Positions 6,851 to 15,153 of a stretch of 64,000 nt of DNA are shown here, one piece after another; the stretch's first letter is position 1; each line of letters starts with the position of its first letter. The notes below the pieces were generated by a model. That model searched no databases, was not told the DNA's origin, and saw nothing but the letters and a program-made list of their open reading frames with translations. The translations under genes and the position numbers were made by a program. This stretch comes from Mycolicibacterium rufum (GTDB lineage: Bacteria; Actinomycetota; Actinomycetes; Mycobacteriales; Mycobacteriaceae): NCBI RefSeq assembly GCF_022374875.2, contig NZ_CP092427.2, positions 3,038,001-3,102,000 on the forward strand, given 5' to 3'.

Positions 6851-8575
6851 ATGGCACAACTGTCAGCGTGGATGGGTGCGGGTGTGGTGGCCGCGGGTGT
6901 GTCTGCTGCGTTGATCGCAGGAGCCGATGCGGCCGCGGCCGACACCGGTTCCTCCGATACGGCGGGTGCGACCGCCGGTACGTCCGAGACCACAGAGCGT
7001 GGCCCTCGCGCGTCTGAGGACACCGCGGGTGAGAGCGATAGTGAGGACGCGTCGAGTGACACCAAGGACGCCGACGCCGACGCCGCCGAGGATGCCGACA
7101 CCAACACGGATGCCGACGAGGACGACATCGACGAGGCGCCGGACGTGTCCGAGGAGGACGCCGACGCTGACGCCGACACCGAGACCGACTCCGGCTCCGA
7201 CTCGACGCCCGTCCGCGACGATGAGGAAGCGGCCGACTCGAGCTCCGATGACGCGCCTGCCGTCGAGGACGACGCCCCCGAGCTAACAGACGGCGACGAA
7301 CCCACTCCGTCGGCACCGCCGGCCGCGGAACCCGCGAGCTCCACCGACGAGCAGAGCGCCCCCTCGAGTACCCCGACGTACGCCCCCGCCTCCAATGTCG
7401 TTGCCGCGAAGCGGGTGTCGGCGGCGATCGCGACGCCGACGGCTCTCGCCGCACCCGAGCCGCGGACGCTACAGGAGGTCCTCCAGTCGCTGGTGACGGA
7501 GTTCATCGGGGCAGCGATCCGGCTCGTCGCCGGGCCGCCGACGGTCCCGCCGGGCGTCAACGTCACGGTGCGCACGTCCCGGCTCGAGATCACCGAAGGA
7601 CGCTTCGTCCGCGCCGATTGGTACTACCCCGAGGGTGACGAACTGCCCGAGCGGTTCATCTACCTGCAGCACGGCTATCGAGGCGTCGGCCCGATGTACA
7701 GCTACACCGCATCCTGGCTGGCCGAGCGCACCAACAGCATCGTGGTCGTCCCCACCCTGTCGTCGAACCCCTATGTGCGCGACGGTTTCTGGCTCGGCGA
7801 CGATCAGGTGTACCGCGCCACCGCGGCGCTGCTCCTCGGTGACCGCGATGCGCTGACCGCCAGCGCCGTGGCCGCCGGCTTCGCCAAGAGGTACGGCGCC
7901 GATGCCGCGCTGCCGGATCGGTTCACCCTGGTCGGCCATTCGCTGGGCGCCGGGGTCGTCGCGGGCACGGCCGGCTACTACGCCGAAGCGATCATCGAAA
8001 GTGGGGCTGTCAATCAGCTGGCCGGCGTCATCACGCTCGACGGCGCCCCTCCCGGAACGGTCCTCGCCGATGCTCTCGACAAGCTCGACGGCCTCGGCAC
8101 CTACATCCCGGTGATCGAGCTCGGTGCTCCCCGGGAGGACGGCTCGCCCCGCCGCGTCGACGCCGCTCTCAACGAACACCGCCCCGGCCACTTCAACGGG
8201 GTGATCCTCGACAACGGGCAGCATCTCGACTCCATGCAGGGCGGAAGCAAGGCCATCCAGCTCATCTCCTACCTCAATCAGGGATTCCCGACCGAGCAGA
8301 ACAAGTCGGCCGCACAGACTCTGATCGCCGGCTGGATCAACGACATCTTCGCGGGCCGGATCGATTCGTCGACGGGCGCCTGCGAGGGCGCGGGCTGCGC
8401 CGGGATCTACGGTCAGCCCGGTGCGGCGGTGTCCATCGAGACTCCGGTGGGTCCCGCCACGGGCGTGGTCATCGGCACATCGGCGGCGCCGGTCACCATG
8501 GTGTTCCGGCCGCTGTCGGTGGTCTCCCTGCTGTCGTCGCGGTCCACGTCGCTGCGCCTGGCGGTCGCGGGGTGA
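6851..8575 (+). CDS. Exported alpha/beta hydrolase with long acidic N-terminal region
   Basis: The 574-residue protein has an N-terminal signal (AWMGAGVVAAGVSAALIAGADAAAA), then about 170 residues of low-complexity Asp/Glu/Ala/Ser/Thr sequence (7000-7370), then an alpha/beta hydrolase domain: FIYLQHGYRGVG (oxyanion side), nucleophile elbow LVGHSLGAG, and a likely His at GQHLDSM. The layout resembles mycobacterial exported PE/PPE-neighbour type serine hydrolases, in which an acidic disordered linker separates the signal from the catalytic domain. ATG 6851 follows GGGGAG with five-base spacing. The substrate is unknown; a lipid or cell-wall ester is only a guess. It converges with the esterase gene, ten bases apart. 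Confidence 0.85.
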   Translation: MAQLSAWMGAGVVAAGVSAALIAGADAAAADTGSSDTAGATAGTSETTERGPRASEDTAGESDSEDASSDTKDADADAAEDADTNTDADEDDIDEAPDVSEEDADADADTETDSGSDSTPVRDDEEAADSSSDDAPAVEDDAPELTDGDEPTPSAPPAAEPASSTDEQSAPSSTPTYAPASNVVAAKRVSAAIATPTALAAPEPRTLQEVLQSLVTEFIGAAIRLVAGPPTVPPGVNVTVRTSRLEITEGRFVRADWYYPEGDELPERFIYLQHGYRGVGPMYSYTASWLAERTNSIVVVPTLSSNPYVRDGFWLGDDQVYRATAALLLGDRDALTASAVAAGFAKRYGADAALPDRFTLVGHSLGAGVVAGTAGYYAEAIIESGAVNQLAGVITLDGAPPGTVLADALDKLDGLGTYIPVIELGAPREDGSPRRVDAALNEHRPGHFNGVILDNGQHLDSMQGGSKAIQLISYLNQGFPTEQNKSAAQTLIAGWINDIFAGRIDSSTGACEGAGCAGIYGQPGAAVSIETPVGPATGVVIGTSAAPVTMVFRPLSVVSLLSSRSTSLRLAVAG

Positions 8576-8598
8576 GCGGAGGCGGCTAGCCGCCGCTC
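8574..8598. terminator. Dyad shared by convergent genes
   Basis: GAGCGG (8574-8579) and CCGCTC (8593-8598) flank the self-complementary GGCGGCTAGCCGCC (8581-8594), spanning the stop codons of both convergent hydrolase genes. It can form a GC-rich hairpin in either transcript. Confidence 0.5.
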
Positions 8599-9494
8599 GA
8601 AGTGGCGCGGAGGACGTGGCCGCAGATCCGGTCGTAGGTCGCGCGGGTGATGTCGGTCGCTGCGCTCATGATGTTGTAGCCGTGATCGACCCCCTGCGCC
8701 TCGTAGTACTCGGCCAACGCCCCTGCAGCGCACAAGATTTCGGCGTAGCGTCGGCCCTCGTCGCGCAACCGGTCGTGTTCGGCGGTGATCACCAGCGCCG
8801 GCGCGACACCGACCAGCCGCGCGGGGTCGTCGCGGGCCGGTGATGCCAGCCGATCGTGCCGTGACGCGGCGTCGGGGATGTAAGCGGTGTCGAACACCTC
8901 GCCCATCCACGGCTTCATCACCGCCCGCGCGCCGAGGGTCGACGGCTTGTCGCGCGTGGGCGTCACCAGATCCAACGGCGCGTAGAACAACACCTGCAGC
9001 GCGACGTCCGGGCCGCCGCTCTCCATCGCCTGGCGGGCGGCTGCGGCCGCCAGATTGCCGCCCGCGCTCTGCCCTCCCACGCAGAGCCGGGTGCCGTCCC
9101 ATCCCCGGTCGGCGTCGGCCGCCCAACAGACGATGTCATAGACCTGTTGTGGCGCAGCGGGAAAACGATGCCGGGGTGCGAGCACGTAATCCGGGTTGAG
9201 CACAGTGACGCCCGCGTGGGCGGCGAGGTACCGGCACCACGGGTCATCCTGTTCGGGATGGCCGACCACGAATCCACCGCCGTGGATGTTGACGTAAACC
9301 GGCGGGCGCGGCACGTCTGTCGGTGGGTGGTAGACCGTGGCGGCGACGGGGCCGTGCCGCGTCGGAATCGACGTCGTCGACGTCCGGCCCGGAATCTCGC
9401 TGAAGCGCACCGCCGACTTCGGGGCCGGATTCACCGTCGCGGCGAACAACCGGGCCAGTGAATCGGCGACGAGCGGTCGGGACAGGATCGACAT
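8586..9494 (-). CDS. Alpha/beta hydrolase, hormone-sensitive-lipase type esterase
   Basis: The 302-residue protein has the HSL-family oxyanion motif HGGGFVVG, the nucleophile elbow GGQSAGGN, a downstream acid residue in ITAEHDRLRDEG and a catalytic His in GVDHGYN. Members hydrolyse short and medium acyl esters; many mycobacterial Lip proteins belong here. ATG 9494 is chosen because it overlaps the stop of the preceding SRPBCC gene as TGATG; the open frame upstream of it is a shadow. It is the last gene of a four-gene operon with the SRPBCC, SDR and epoxide-hydrolase-like genes. Confidence 0.9.
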   Translation of the reverse strand: MSILSRPLVADSLARLFAATVNPAPKSAVRFSEIPGRTSTTSIPTRHGPVAATVYHPPTDVPRPPVYVNIHGGGFVVGHPEQDDPWCRYLAAHAGVTVLNPDYVLAPRHRFPAAPQQVYDIVCWAADADRGWDGTRLCVGGQSAGGNLAAAAARQAMESGGPDVALQVLFYAPLDLVTPTRDKPSTLGARAVMKPWMGEVFDTAYIPDAASRHDRLASPARDDPARLVGVAPALVITAEHDRLRDEGRRYAEILCAAGALAEYYEAQGVDHGYNIMSAATDITRATYDRICGHVLRATSSGG

Positions 9495-9922
9495 CACCGA
9501 GCCTGCAGGGGGCCGGCGAACGACTTCCGCAGCGTTCGGGGGGCGACCAACGGCAGCAGCGCCGCCAGGAGCTTGCGGCCGAAACCGCTGGGCTTGCGGG
9601 TGAGTTCGATGTCGACGCGGGTTCCCTCGGGTTGCGTCGTCAGCTGGAAGACCCAGCCGCCGCCGGGACCGAACACCTTCGATTCGTGCGTGGTGACGGT
9701 GACGCGTCCACGCCGGGGATCCCACTCGTAGCGGGACCGCTCGCATGCCGCCGCGGTGCCCTCGGTGACGTCGGCCCAGGTGTCGCCGAGGGCGTGGACG
9801 TGGAAGTGGTCGGCGTCGATGGTCGGCCACGCAGCGGGTCGGGCAGCGGAGAAGTCGGTGAGCACCGACAGCACGTCCGGAGCGGTCAGGCGCGAGGTCA
9901 TGTGCAGACGGACAATGGGCAT
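9494..9922 (-). CDS. SRPBCC (START-like) family protein
   Basis: The 142-residue product fits the SRPBCC/polyketide cyclase-like fold: a short first strand (MPIVRLHMTSRLTAPDVLSVLTDF), a central WADVTEGT strand, RYEWDPRRGRVTVTTHESKVFGPGGGWVFQL, and a C-terminal helix (GFGRKLLAALLPL). Proteins of this fold bind hydrophobic ligands in a deep cavity. It has no obvious catalytic residue. It starts one base after the SDR stop and its TGA overlaps the esterase ATG, so it is translated with them. A role in handling a hydrophobic substrate of the neighbouring hydrolases is inference. Confidence 0.75.
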   Translation of the reverse strand: MPIVRLHMTSRLTAPDVLSVLTDFSAARPAAWPTIDADHFHVHALGDTWADVTEGTAAACERSRYEWDPRRGRVTVTTHESKVFGPGGGWVFQLTTQPEGTRVDIELTRKPSGFGRKLLAALLPLVAPRTLRKSFAGPLQAR

Positions 9923-9923
9923 G

Positions 9924-10682
9924 TCAGACCGCCGTCGTTCCGCCGTCGATGCTCCAGATGGCGCCGTGCACGTTGCCGGCACCAGGACCCGCCAGAAAGG
10001 TGACGACACTCGCGACTTCGTCGACCGTGCTCATCCGGTGCGACGGAATCCGCTGCAGGATGGGCGCGATGCCATGCGCGAACTCCTCGTTGCGTTCGGT
10101 GGCGATGGGACCCGGTGCCACGGCGTTGACCCGCACCCCCGACGGCCCGTACTCGGCGGCCCAGGCCTTGGTCAGCAGGTGCACGCTCGCCTTGGTGGCG
10201 CCGTAGAGCGCTGACCCCGCGGCGCCGTTGATGCCGGCGATGGAGCCGATGTTGACGATCGCGCCGTCGCCGCGCTGCGCCATCGCCGGCGCAAGAAGTC
10301 CGGTCAGCAGGAACGGCGTGATCACGCTGACGCCGAAGGCGTCGGTGATCTGGTCGTCGGTGACGTCAGCGGTCGGTGCCGGCTGGATGAGGGTGGCGAC
10401 GTTGTTGACGAGGATGTCCAGCCGGCCGCCCGCGGCACGGGTGGCGGCAGAGGCCAGTTCGCGCACGGCCGCGGCTCCCGCCGAGAAGTCCACGGCCACG
10501 AATGCCGCACTGCCGCCCGATGATTGGATGCGATCGACCACCTGCTGGCCGCGGGTCCGGGTGCGTCCGGTGACGACGACGTGCCCGCCGGCACGCGCCA
10601 GCGCGACGGCGATGCCGGCGCCCAAGCCGGAGGTGGAACCGGTGACCAGAGCGGTGCGACCGGACAAGGGTGAAGGGTTCAT
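9924..10682 (-). CDS. Short-chain dehydrogenase/reductase
   Basis: A classical SDR of 252 residues: cofactor motif TGSTSGLG near residue 15, VDFSA near 67, NNVA near 93, catalytic Ser in NIGSIAG, YGATK (Tyr-x3-Lys) and the PGPIATE loop, ending with IDGGTTAV. The Arg residues after the second strand (TGRTRTRG) favour NADP(H). It oxidises or reduces an alcohol/ketone whose identity is not visible. It starts five bases after the epoxide-hydrolase-like gene and is followed by the SRPBCC gene after one base. Confidence 0.92.
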   Translation of the reverse strand: MNPSPLSGRTALVTGSTSGLGAGIAVALARAGGHVVVTGRTRTRGQQVVDRIQSSGGSAAFVAVDFSAGAAAVRELASAATRAAGGRLDILVNNVATLIQPAPTADVTDDQITDAFGVSVITPFLLTGLLAPAMAQRGDGAIVNIGSIAGINGAAGSALYGATKASVHLLTKAWAAEYGPSGVRVNAVAPGPIATERNEEFAHGIAPILQRIPSHRMSTVDEVASVVTFLAGPGAGNVHGAIWSIDGGTTAV

Positions 10683-10687
10683 GAGCG

Positions 10688-11698
10688 TCAGCCTTTCGAG
10701 TGCTTGGCGACGTCGGCGATCGCCGACGCGAACTGTTGGGGTGCCTCCTGCGGCACGTTGTGGCCGATGCCGTCGAGCACGCGGTGCTCGTAGGGCCCGG
10801 TGTACAGCGATCGGTACGCGCTGCCGTCCTTGGCGGCGCCGTCGAAGTCGCTGCCGATCGTGATCGTCGGAACCGTGATCGCGGGTCGGGCGGCCAGGAT
10901 CTTCTCGTCGGCGTCGTAACGCGTCTCGCCGGCCGCGAGGCTGAGCCGCCAACGGTAGTTGTGGATGACGATGTCGACGTGGTCGGGGTTGTCGAACGCC
11001 GCGGCACTCAGGTCGTAGGTGGCGTCGTCGAAACGCCACAGCGGGGAGGCGTTGGTCCAGATGAGTCGGTTGAAGTCCTTGGTGTGCCTGCGGTAGCCGG
11101 CCTCGCCACGCGGCGTGGCGAAGTAATACTGGTACCACCAACCGTGTTCGGCCTGCGGCGTGAGCGGCTCGAGGTTCGCCGCCAGATCGACCGTGATGTA
11201 TCCACTCACCGCCACCAGACCCGAAACCCGCTGCGGCCACAGGGCGGCCACGTTGTTGGCGGTACGGCCGCCCCAGTCGTATCCCCCGATCACGGCTCGG
11301 GGAATGTCGAGCGCGTCCATCAGCGCGACGGTGTCGTGGGCGAGTGCGGCTTGCTGGCCGTTGCGCATGGTGCCGGGGGACCGGAAGGTCGTCGACCCGA
11401 AGCCGCGCAGATACGGCACGATCACGCGGAAGCCCTGGGCGGCGAGGATCGCCGACGCATCGGCGTAACTGTGGATGTCGTAGGGCCAGCCGTGCAGCAG
11501 GATGACGGGCCGTCCGTCCGGCGGCCCCGCTTCGGTGTACCCGACGCTGAGGTCGCCCGCGTCGATCTGTTTCACCGTGCCGAGCGAGTGCGTCGGAGCG
11601 GCCGGCGGGCCGGCCTGCGCCTGCGGTGCGCAGCCCGCCAGGGTGATCGCGCCGGCCATCGTCGCGAACAGGCCGAAGTCTCGTCTGGTGAGAGGCAT
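10688..11698 (-). CDS. Epoxide-hydrolase-like alpha/beta hydrolase, exported lipoprotein
   Basis: The 336-residue protein begins MPLTRRDFGLFATMAGAITLAGCAPQ, combining an RR (Tat) motif with a lipobox (LAGC), so it is probably a Tat-exported lipoprotein. The core has HGWPYD (oxyanion motif HGxP), the Asp nucleophile elbow GGYDWGGR and the catalytic His of GIGHNVPQE, the layout of epoxide hydrolases and haloalkane dehalogenases. ATG 11698 is preferred to the frame start at 11734 because it places the RR motif at the N terminus. It is the first gene of the operon divergent from a LysR regulator. Confidence 0.88.
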   Translation of the reverse strand: MPLTRRDFGLFATMAGAITLAGCAPQAQAGPPAAPTHSLGTVKQIDAGDLSVGYTEAGPPDGRPVILLHGWPYDIHSYADASAILAAQGFRVIVPYLRGFGSTTFRSPGTMRNGQQAALAHDTVALMDALDIPRAVIGGYDWGGRTANNVAALWPQRVSGLVAVSGYITVDLAANLEPLTPQAEHGWWYQYYFATPRGEAGYRRHTKDFNRLIWTNASPLWRFDDATYDLSAAAFDNPDHVDIVIHNYRWRLSLAAGETRYDADEKILAARPAITVPTITIGSDFDGAAKDGSAYRSLYTGPYEHRVLDGIGHNVPQEAPQQFASAIADVAKHSKG

Positions 11699-11734
11699 GC
11701 CTCCATGACAACCCACGGCACGCATCGAGTCCAA

Positions 11735-11770
11735 CGATTGTTATCGATGAGTCACATCTATGGAAGAGAT
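11735..11770. promoter_or_regulatory. Candidate LysR binding region in the divergent spacer
   Basis: ATC (11756-11758) and GAT (11768-11770) are nine bases apart, matching the classical LysR T-N11-A box (ATC-N9-GAT); the flanks extend to ATCT-N7-AGAT. A second dyad, CGATTGTTATCG, lies at 11735-11746. Both sit between the divergent start codons. Confidence 0.55.
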
Positions 11771-11782
11771 AGGGTGAGCTCT

Positions 11783-12688
11783 GTGGAGCTCCGTCAGGTC
11801 GAGCACTTCGTCGCCGTCGCCGACGAACTCAGCTTCACCCGCGCCGCGCAACGGGTCCATGTGGTGCAGTCGGCGTTGTCGACGTCCGTCGCTAAGCTCG
11901 AACGGGAACTGGGCGTCGAGCTGTTCGACCGGAGCCGCCAGCAGATCCGCCTCACCTCGGCGGGTGAGCGCTTCCGTCGTCATGCCTACGACCTGCTGCG
12001 CGTCAGCCGCGCCGCCGCCGAGTCGGTGACCGAGTTCCGCGGAACACTCTCGGGCACTGTCGAGTTCGGCTCGTTGATCTCGTTCGGACCGATGGACGTT
12101 GCAGGTGCGCTCGGCGACTTTCACCGGGCGCACCCGTTCGTCCGTCTGAGGTTGCGACTGAGCCAGTCGGGGGCGTCGTCCTATCTGGCCGCCTTGGTGG
12201 ACGGGTCGCTCGACGTCGCGCTGGTGTCGGTGCCCGAGCGCTTCCCCGCTCAGGTGCAGATGAGTCTGCTGTTCGAGGACCCGATGGTGTTCGTCTGCCG
12301 CAGGGATCATCCGCTGGCGACCAACGGCGAGGTGAGCCTCTCCGACGTCGCGGCCGACGATCTGGTCGGATTCCCTCCGGGGTTCGGCCTGCGCCGTCTG
12401 ATGGACAACGCCTGTCACGCCGCGGGCGTGTCGTCGCGCACCCGGTACGAGATCCCCGCCGGGTTCTCCGAAATCGCCGCTCTGGTCCGCGTCGGGCTCG
12501 GGACCACCTTCATGCCGGTGTCGGAGGCAGCGCGGTTCGATGATCTGCGGACCGTGGAACTCATGGAGCCAGTCCTCTGGCAGGTCTACCTCGCCCACCC
12601 TACGGCCGAGAGGCTGACCACCGCGGCGGCCCGGTTGGCGGACGCCCTGCTGGAGGCGGCCCCGGCCGGTCCTCCCCTTTCAGGATAA
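11783..12688 (+). CDS. LysR family transcriptional regulator
   Basis: A full-length LysR regulator of 301 residues: N-terminal winged helix-turn-helix (ELRQVEHFVAVADELSFTRAAQRVHVVQSALSTSVAKLE) and a substrate-binding domain (residues about 90-295) with the usual DVALVS and GLGTTFMPVSEA segments. GTG 11783 gives the typical start MELRQVEHF; GTG 11774 in frame is an alternative. It is divergent from the hydrolase/SDR operon, with a T-N11-A box between, so it probably controls that operon and itself. The inducer is unknown. Confidence 0.9.
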   Translation: MELRQVEHFVAVADELSFTRAAQRVHVVQSALSTSVAKLERELGVELFDRSRQQIRLTSAGERFRRHAYDLLRVSRAAAESVTEFRGTLSGTVEFGSLISFGPMDVAGALGDFHRAHPFVRLRLRLSQSGASSYLAALVDGSLDVALVSVPERFPAQVQMSLLFEDPMVFVCRRDHPLATNGEVSLSDVAADDLVGFPPGFGLRRLMDNACHAAGVSSRTRYEIPAGFSEIAALVRVGLGTTFMPVSEAARFDDLRTVELMEPVLWQVYLAHPTAERLTTAAARLADALLEAAPAGPPLSG

Positions 12689-12697
12689 GCCACGGTA

Positions 12698-12718
12698 GGG
12701 GGCTTGCGGCAAGGCCCC
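12698..12718 (+). terminator. Stem-loop after the LysR gene
   Basis: GGGGCTTGC pairs with GCAAGGCCCC (one bulged G) ten bases after the LysR stop, with a one-base loop extended by breathing; no T-run follows. Confidence 0.55.
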
Positions 12719-12768
12719 GGTGATGCTGCATGCTGGCTCGTCTCAGCTACTCGCTCAAAGGAATTCAG

Positions 12769-13191
12769 GTGTCAAGACCGTCCGACCAAGGTCCGTTCTT
12801 TCACGGCACGATCGCCGATCTGAGGGTCGGTGACCACCTCACCCCGGGTCGTCCCTCCAATTACCGCCCGGCGATCGTGATGAACCACATCTATTTCACG
12901 TCGCGTGTCGACGGGGCCGGCCTGGCGGCCGAGATCGCTGCGGAACTCGCCGACGGTGCGCCGCGGCCCCGGGTGTACGAGGTGGAACCCACCGGAGAGT
13001 TCGAGGACGACCCGAACGTGACCGACAAGAAGTTCCCGGGTAATCCGACACGGTCGTATCGCAGCACGGCCCCCCTGCGCGTCGTCGGTGAGATCACCGA
13101 GTGGACGCGGCTGACGCCTGAGGAGCTGCAGGTCTGGCGGGAGCGGCTCACCGTGCTCGTCTCGGACGAGGGCGGGGAGATCATCAACTGA
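12769..13191 (+). CDS. arr: NAD(+)-rifampicin ADP-ribosyltransferase
   Basis: The 140-residue protein matches Arr: FFHGT near residue 11 (His12), NHIYFT (Tyr42), and the diagnostic block EDDPNVTDKKFPGNPTRSYRS (79-99), which contains the catalytic Asp. Arr transfers ADP-ribose from NAD+ to the C23 hydroxyl of rifamycins and is the main cause of intrinsic rifampicin resistance in several fast-growing mycobacteria. GTG 12769 is chosen for AAAGGA seven bases upstream and for family length; ATG 12730 adds 13 unlikely residues. It stands alone between the LysR terminator and an exported protein gene, without integron features, so it is a native chromosomal copy. Confidence 0.95.
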   Translation: MSRPSDQGPFFHGTIADLRVGDHLTPGRPSNYRPAIVMNHIYFTSRVDGAGLAAEIAAELADGAPRPRVYEVEPTGEFEDDPNVTDKKFPGNPTRSYRSTAPLRVVGEITEWTRLTPEELQVWRERLTVLVSDEGGEIIN

Positions 13192-13269
13192 GGGCCGCTG
13201 CCGGGTAGACATCGCCGGTCACACTTCGTAGCCTTGCCCGGGACATCGACAGCCGTGACACGAAGGACC

Positions 13270-14391
13270 GTGACCATCCGCATGACCGGGGATCGCCACT
13301 GCCTTCGGAGAACGGCGTGCGGGTTCGCCACCGCGGCCCTTGTGGTGGTCGCGGCCGTGGGCGGTGCCCAGGCGGACCCGGCGGACGACGCGCTGACCAG
13401 GCTCAACGAGTTGTCCCAGCAGGCCGTCCAGACCCGTGAGGCCGTCACGGCGGCCCAGCGCGATGCGGACGCCACGCAGGCCGAGCAGGTCGCTGCCGAG
13501 GACCGCCATCGCGCCGACGCCACCGCCCTGGACCTGGCCAACGCCCAGTTGCAGCCCTTTCAGCAGGCGGTCGACCGGCTCGCGGTGATGAGCTACACGA
13601 GCGGCGGCGACAGTCAGATGACGGCGGTGCTGACCGCGCCGTCGCCGCAGCACCTCATCGACAGGCTGTCGCTGCAGAGGGTCATCGATGCCACCACCGC
13701 CGACCAGATGAAGGGATACCGGGCGACGCGCGAGCGGGCGGCCACGGCCGCGCAAGCCTCCGAGAAATCCGCGGCGGACGCCCGCGCCGCGGCTGAGCGC
13801 GCTGCCGCGATCCGCGCGGACCTGCAGGCCAAGTGGAAGGATCTACTGCGCCAGATCAGTGCGGCCGAGGCCCAGTACGCGGCGCTGACACCGCAGCAGC
13901 AAGCCGTGATCGAGGCCGCCGTCCCGCCGCCTCCGCCGGCCGCCGCGCCCGCGCCGCAGGACCCGGCGATCGTCGCGATGCCCGGCCTGCCGCCGGGCGA
14001 CCTGGCGCCGCCGCCCGTCGCGCTCCCCGACACCCCGGAAGCATTGCCGGTCGGCGTGGCGAACGAAGCGGGGCTGCAGCCCAACACGGTCCTGGTCGCC
14101 CGGGCCGTCAGCGCCCAGTTTCCCCAGATCTCGACCATCGACGGGGTGCGACCGGATTCGAAGCCGTGGCACCCCCGCGGCCTGGCGATCGACATCATGA
14201 TTCCCAATCCCGAGAGCCCCGAGGGCATCGCACTGGGGGATCAGATCCGGGCCTTCGCGATGGCCAACGCGAGCCGATTCGGGCTGCAGGACGTGATCTG
14301 GCGCGGGACGTACTCCACGCCGGCCGGTCCGCAGGCGAGCGGTTACGGACACTACGACCATGTGCACATCACCACGACGCCGAGCGGCTGA
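13270..14391 (+). CDS. Exported coiled-coil protein with C-terminal ARB_07466-like domain
   Basis: The protein (about 373 residues) has an N-terminal signal (CGFATAALVVVAAVGGAQA, cleaved before DPADD), a long Ala/Gln/Glu-rich coiled coil (about residues 40-220), a Pro/Ala-rich linker and a C-terminal domain with TIDGVRPDSKPWHPRGLAIDIMIPNP and YGHYDHVHITT. The DIMIP and HYDHVHI patterns recall the ARB_07466-like / peptidoglycan-active domain found in mycobacterial exported proteins. The coiled coil plus linker layout resembles RipA-type cell-wall proteins, suggesting a periplasmic role at the wall. The start is uncertain: GTG 13270 and ATG 13282 are both possible. Confidence 0.75.
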   Translation: MTIRMTGDRHCLRRTACGFATAALVVVAAVGGAQADPADDALTRLNELSQQAVQTREAVTAAQRDADATQAEQVAAEDRHRADATALDLANAQLQPFQQAVDRLAVMSYTSGGDSQMTAVLTAPSPQHLIDRLSLQRVIDATTADQMKGYRATRERAATAAQASEKSAADARAAAERAAAIRADLQAKWKDLLRQISAAEAQYAALTPQQQAVIEAAVPPPPPAAAPAPQDPAIVAMPGLPPGDLAPPPVALPDTPEALPVGVANEAGLQPNTVLVARAVSAQFPQISTIDGVRPDSKPWHPRGLAIDIMIPNPESPEGIALGDQIRAFAMANASRFGLQDVIWRGTYSTPAGPQASGYGHYDHVHITTTPSG

Positions 14392-14409
14392 GAGCTCGCG
14401 AAAGCGCTT

Positions 14410-15036
14410 CTACAACAAAAGTTCCGCCAGCGGATGAACGAAGTAGCGTAACGAGAACGCCTCGTAGACCGCGCCGGTGACGAAGAGGACCAGGGCCGGC
14501 AGTGCCAGCCAACCGAGGTCGCGCAACCCGCGGCGGTATGCCTGCCGACGGTTCACCGCTCCGACAGCACGGGGATTGACCCAGTACGCCCCGAGCAGGA
14601 ACACGCCCAACAGCAGCAGCAGGTAGGCCTGGAACTCGACGATCAGTGTCAACGAGTGCGGGATCAGCGCCACCCAGCCGATCTCGTTCTGGGGCACCAG
14701 CGTCATGCCCGTGGTCAAGGCCCAGTAGGCGAACAGCGCGATACCGCCGAACGGCACGATCAGCGACGGCGCGATGATGGTCAGCGCGCCCATCCGCAGC
14801 GTGTTCACCGCGAGAATCGTGAGCGCGAACAGCCAGGGGTCGGCAAAGAGTGAGCGAACCAGATCCGCTGTGCCGTCGTCCTCCAACCGCACGGACTGTG
14901 CGTCGCTGAGGTGGGGGAAGGCCAGCCCGAGCGCGAAGCCGATCAGGAAGATGCCGTACGCGGCGACGTTCGCCACCACGTAGACGCGGGCGTTGTCGCC
15001 GATGATGCGAAACGGAGGCCACTCTCGGACCGTCAT
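14410..15036 (-). CDS. SpoIIM-like integral membrane protein
   Basis: The 208-residue protein has about five membrane segments (for example VVANVAAYGIFLIGFALGLAF, LFALTILAVNTLRMGALTII, LIVEFQAYLLLLLGVFLLGAYW) and the stage II sporulation protein M-like pattern of an NxxxxG/A turn, a central glutamate (VEFQAY) and a C-terminal LRDLGWLALPAL. In non-sporulating actinobacteria this superfamily is common and its function unknown. It is divergent from a TetR regulator with four AGCGTG half-sites between, which suggests it is the regulated target. Confidence 0.7.
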   Translation of the reverse strand: MTVREWPPFRIIGDNARVYVVANVAAYGIFLIGFALGLAFPHLSDAQSVRLEDDGTADLVRSLFADPWLFALTILAVNTLRMGALTIIAPSLIVPFGGIALFAYWALTTGMTLVPQNEIGWVALIPHSLTLIVEFQAYLLLLLGVFLLGAYWVNPRAVGAVNRRQAYRRGLRDLGWLALPALVLFVTGAVYEAFSLRYFVHPLAELLL

Positions 15037-15073
15037 GCGAACCTTTCTGTCGACGCCGTGGCAGCACTAATAC

Positions 15074-15114
15074 AGCGTGTTGGCCACCACGCTAACACAG
15101 CGTGCTAGTACGCT
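15074..15114. promoter_or_regulatory. Cluster of four AGCGTG half-sites (probable TetR operator)
   Basis: AGCGTG at 15074-15079, CACGCT at 15088-15093, AGCGTG at 15099-15104 and ACGCT at 15110-15114 alternate in orientation, giving three overlapping dyads in 41 bases of the divergent spacer. Confidence 0.65.
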
Positions 15115-15153
15115 CGGTGAGCGGCGGATGGACGCCCGAGGAGGTAGTGACCG

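Noticed and set aside
6595..7593. Long Ser/Ala-rich minus-strand frame opposite the acidic hydrolase
   Set aside because: It arises from the biased Asp/Glu/Ala codons of the plus-strand gene; no ribosome site and no recognisable domain.
12769..13191. arr as a mobile integron cassette
   Set aside because: No attC-like repeat, integrase or transposon ends are visible and GC matches the neighbours.
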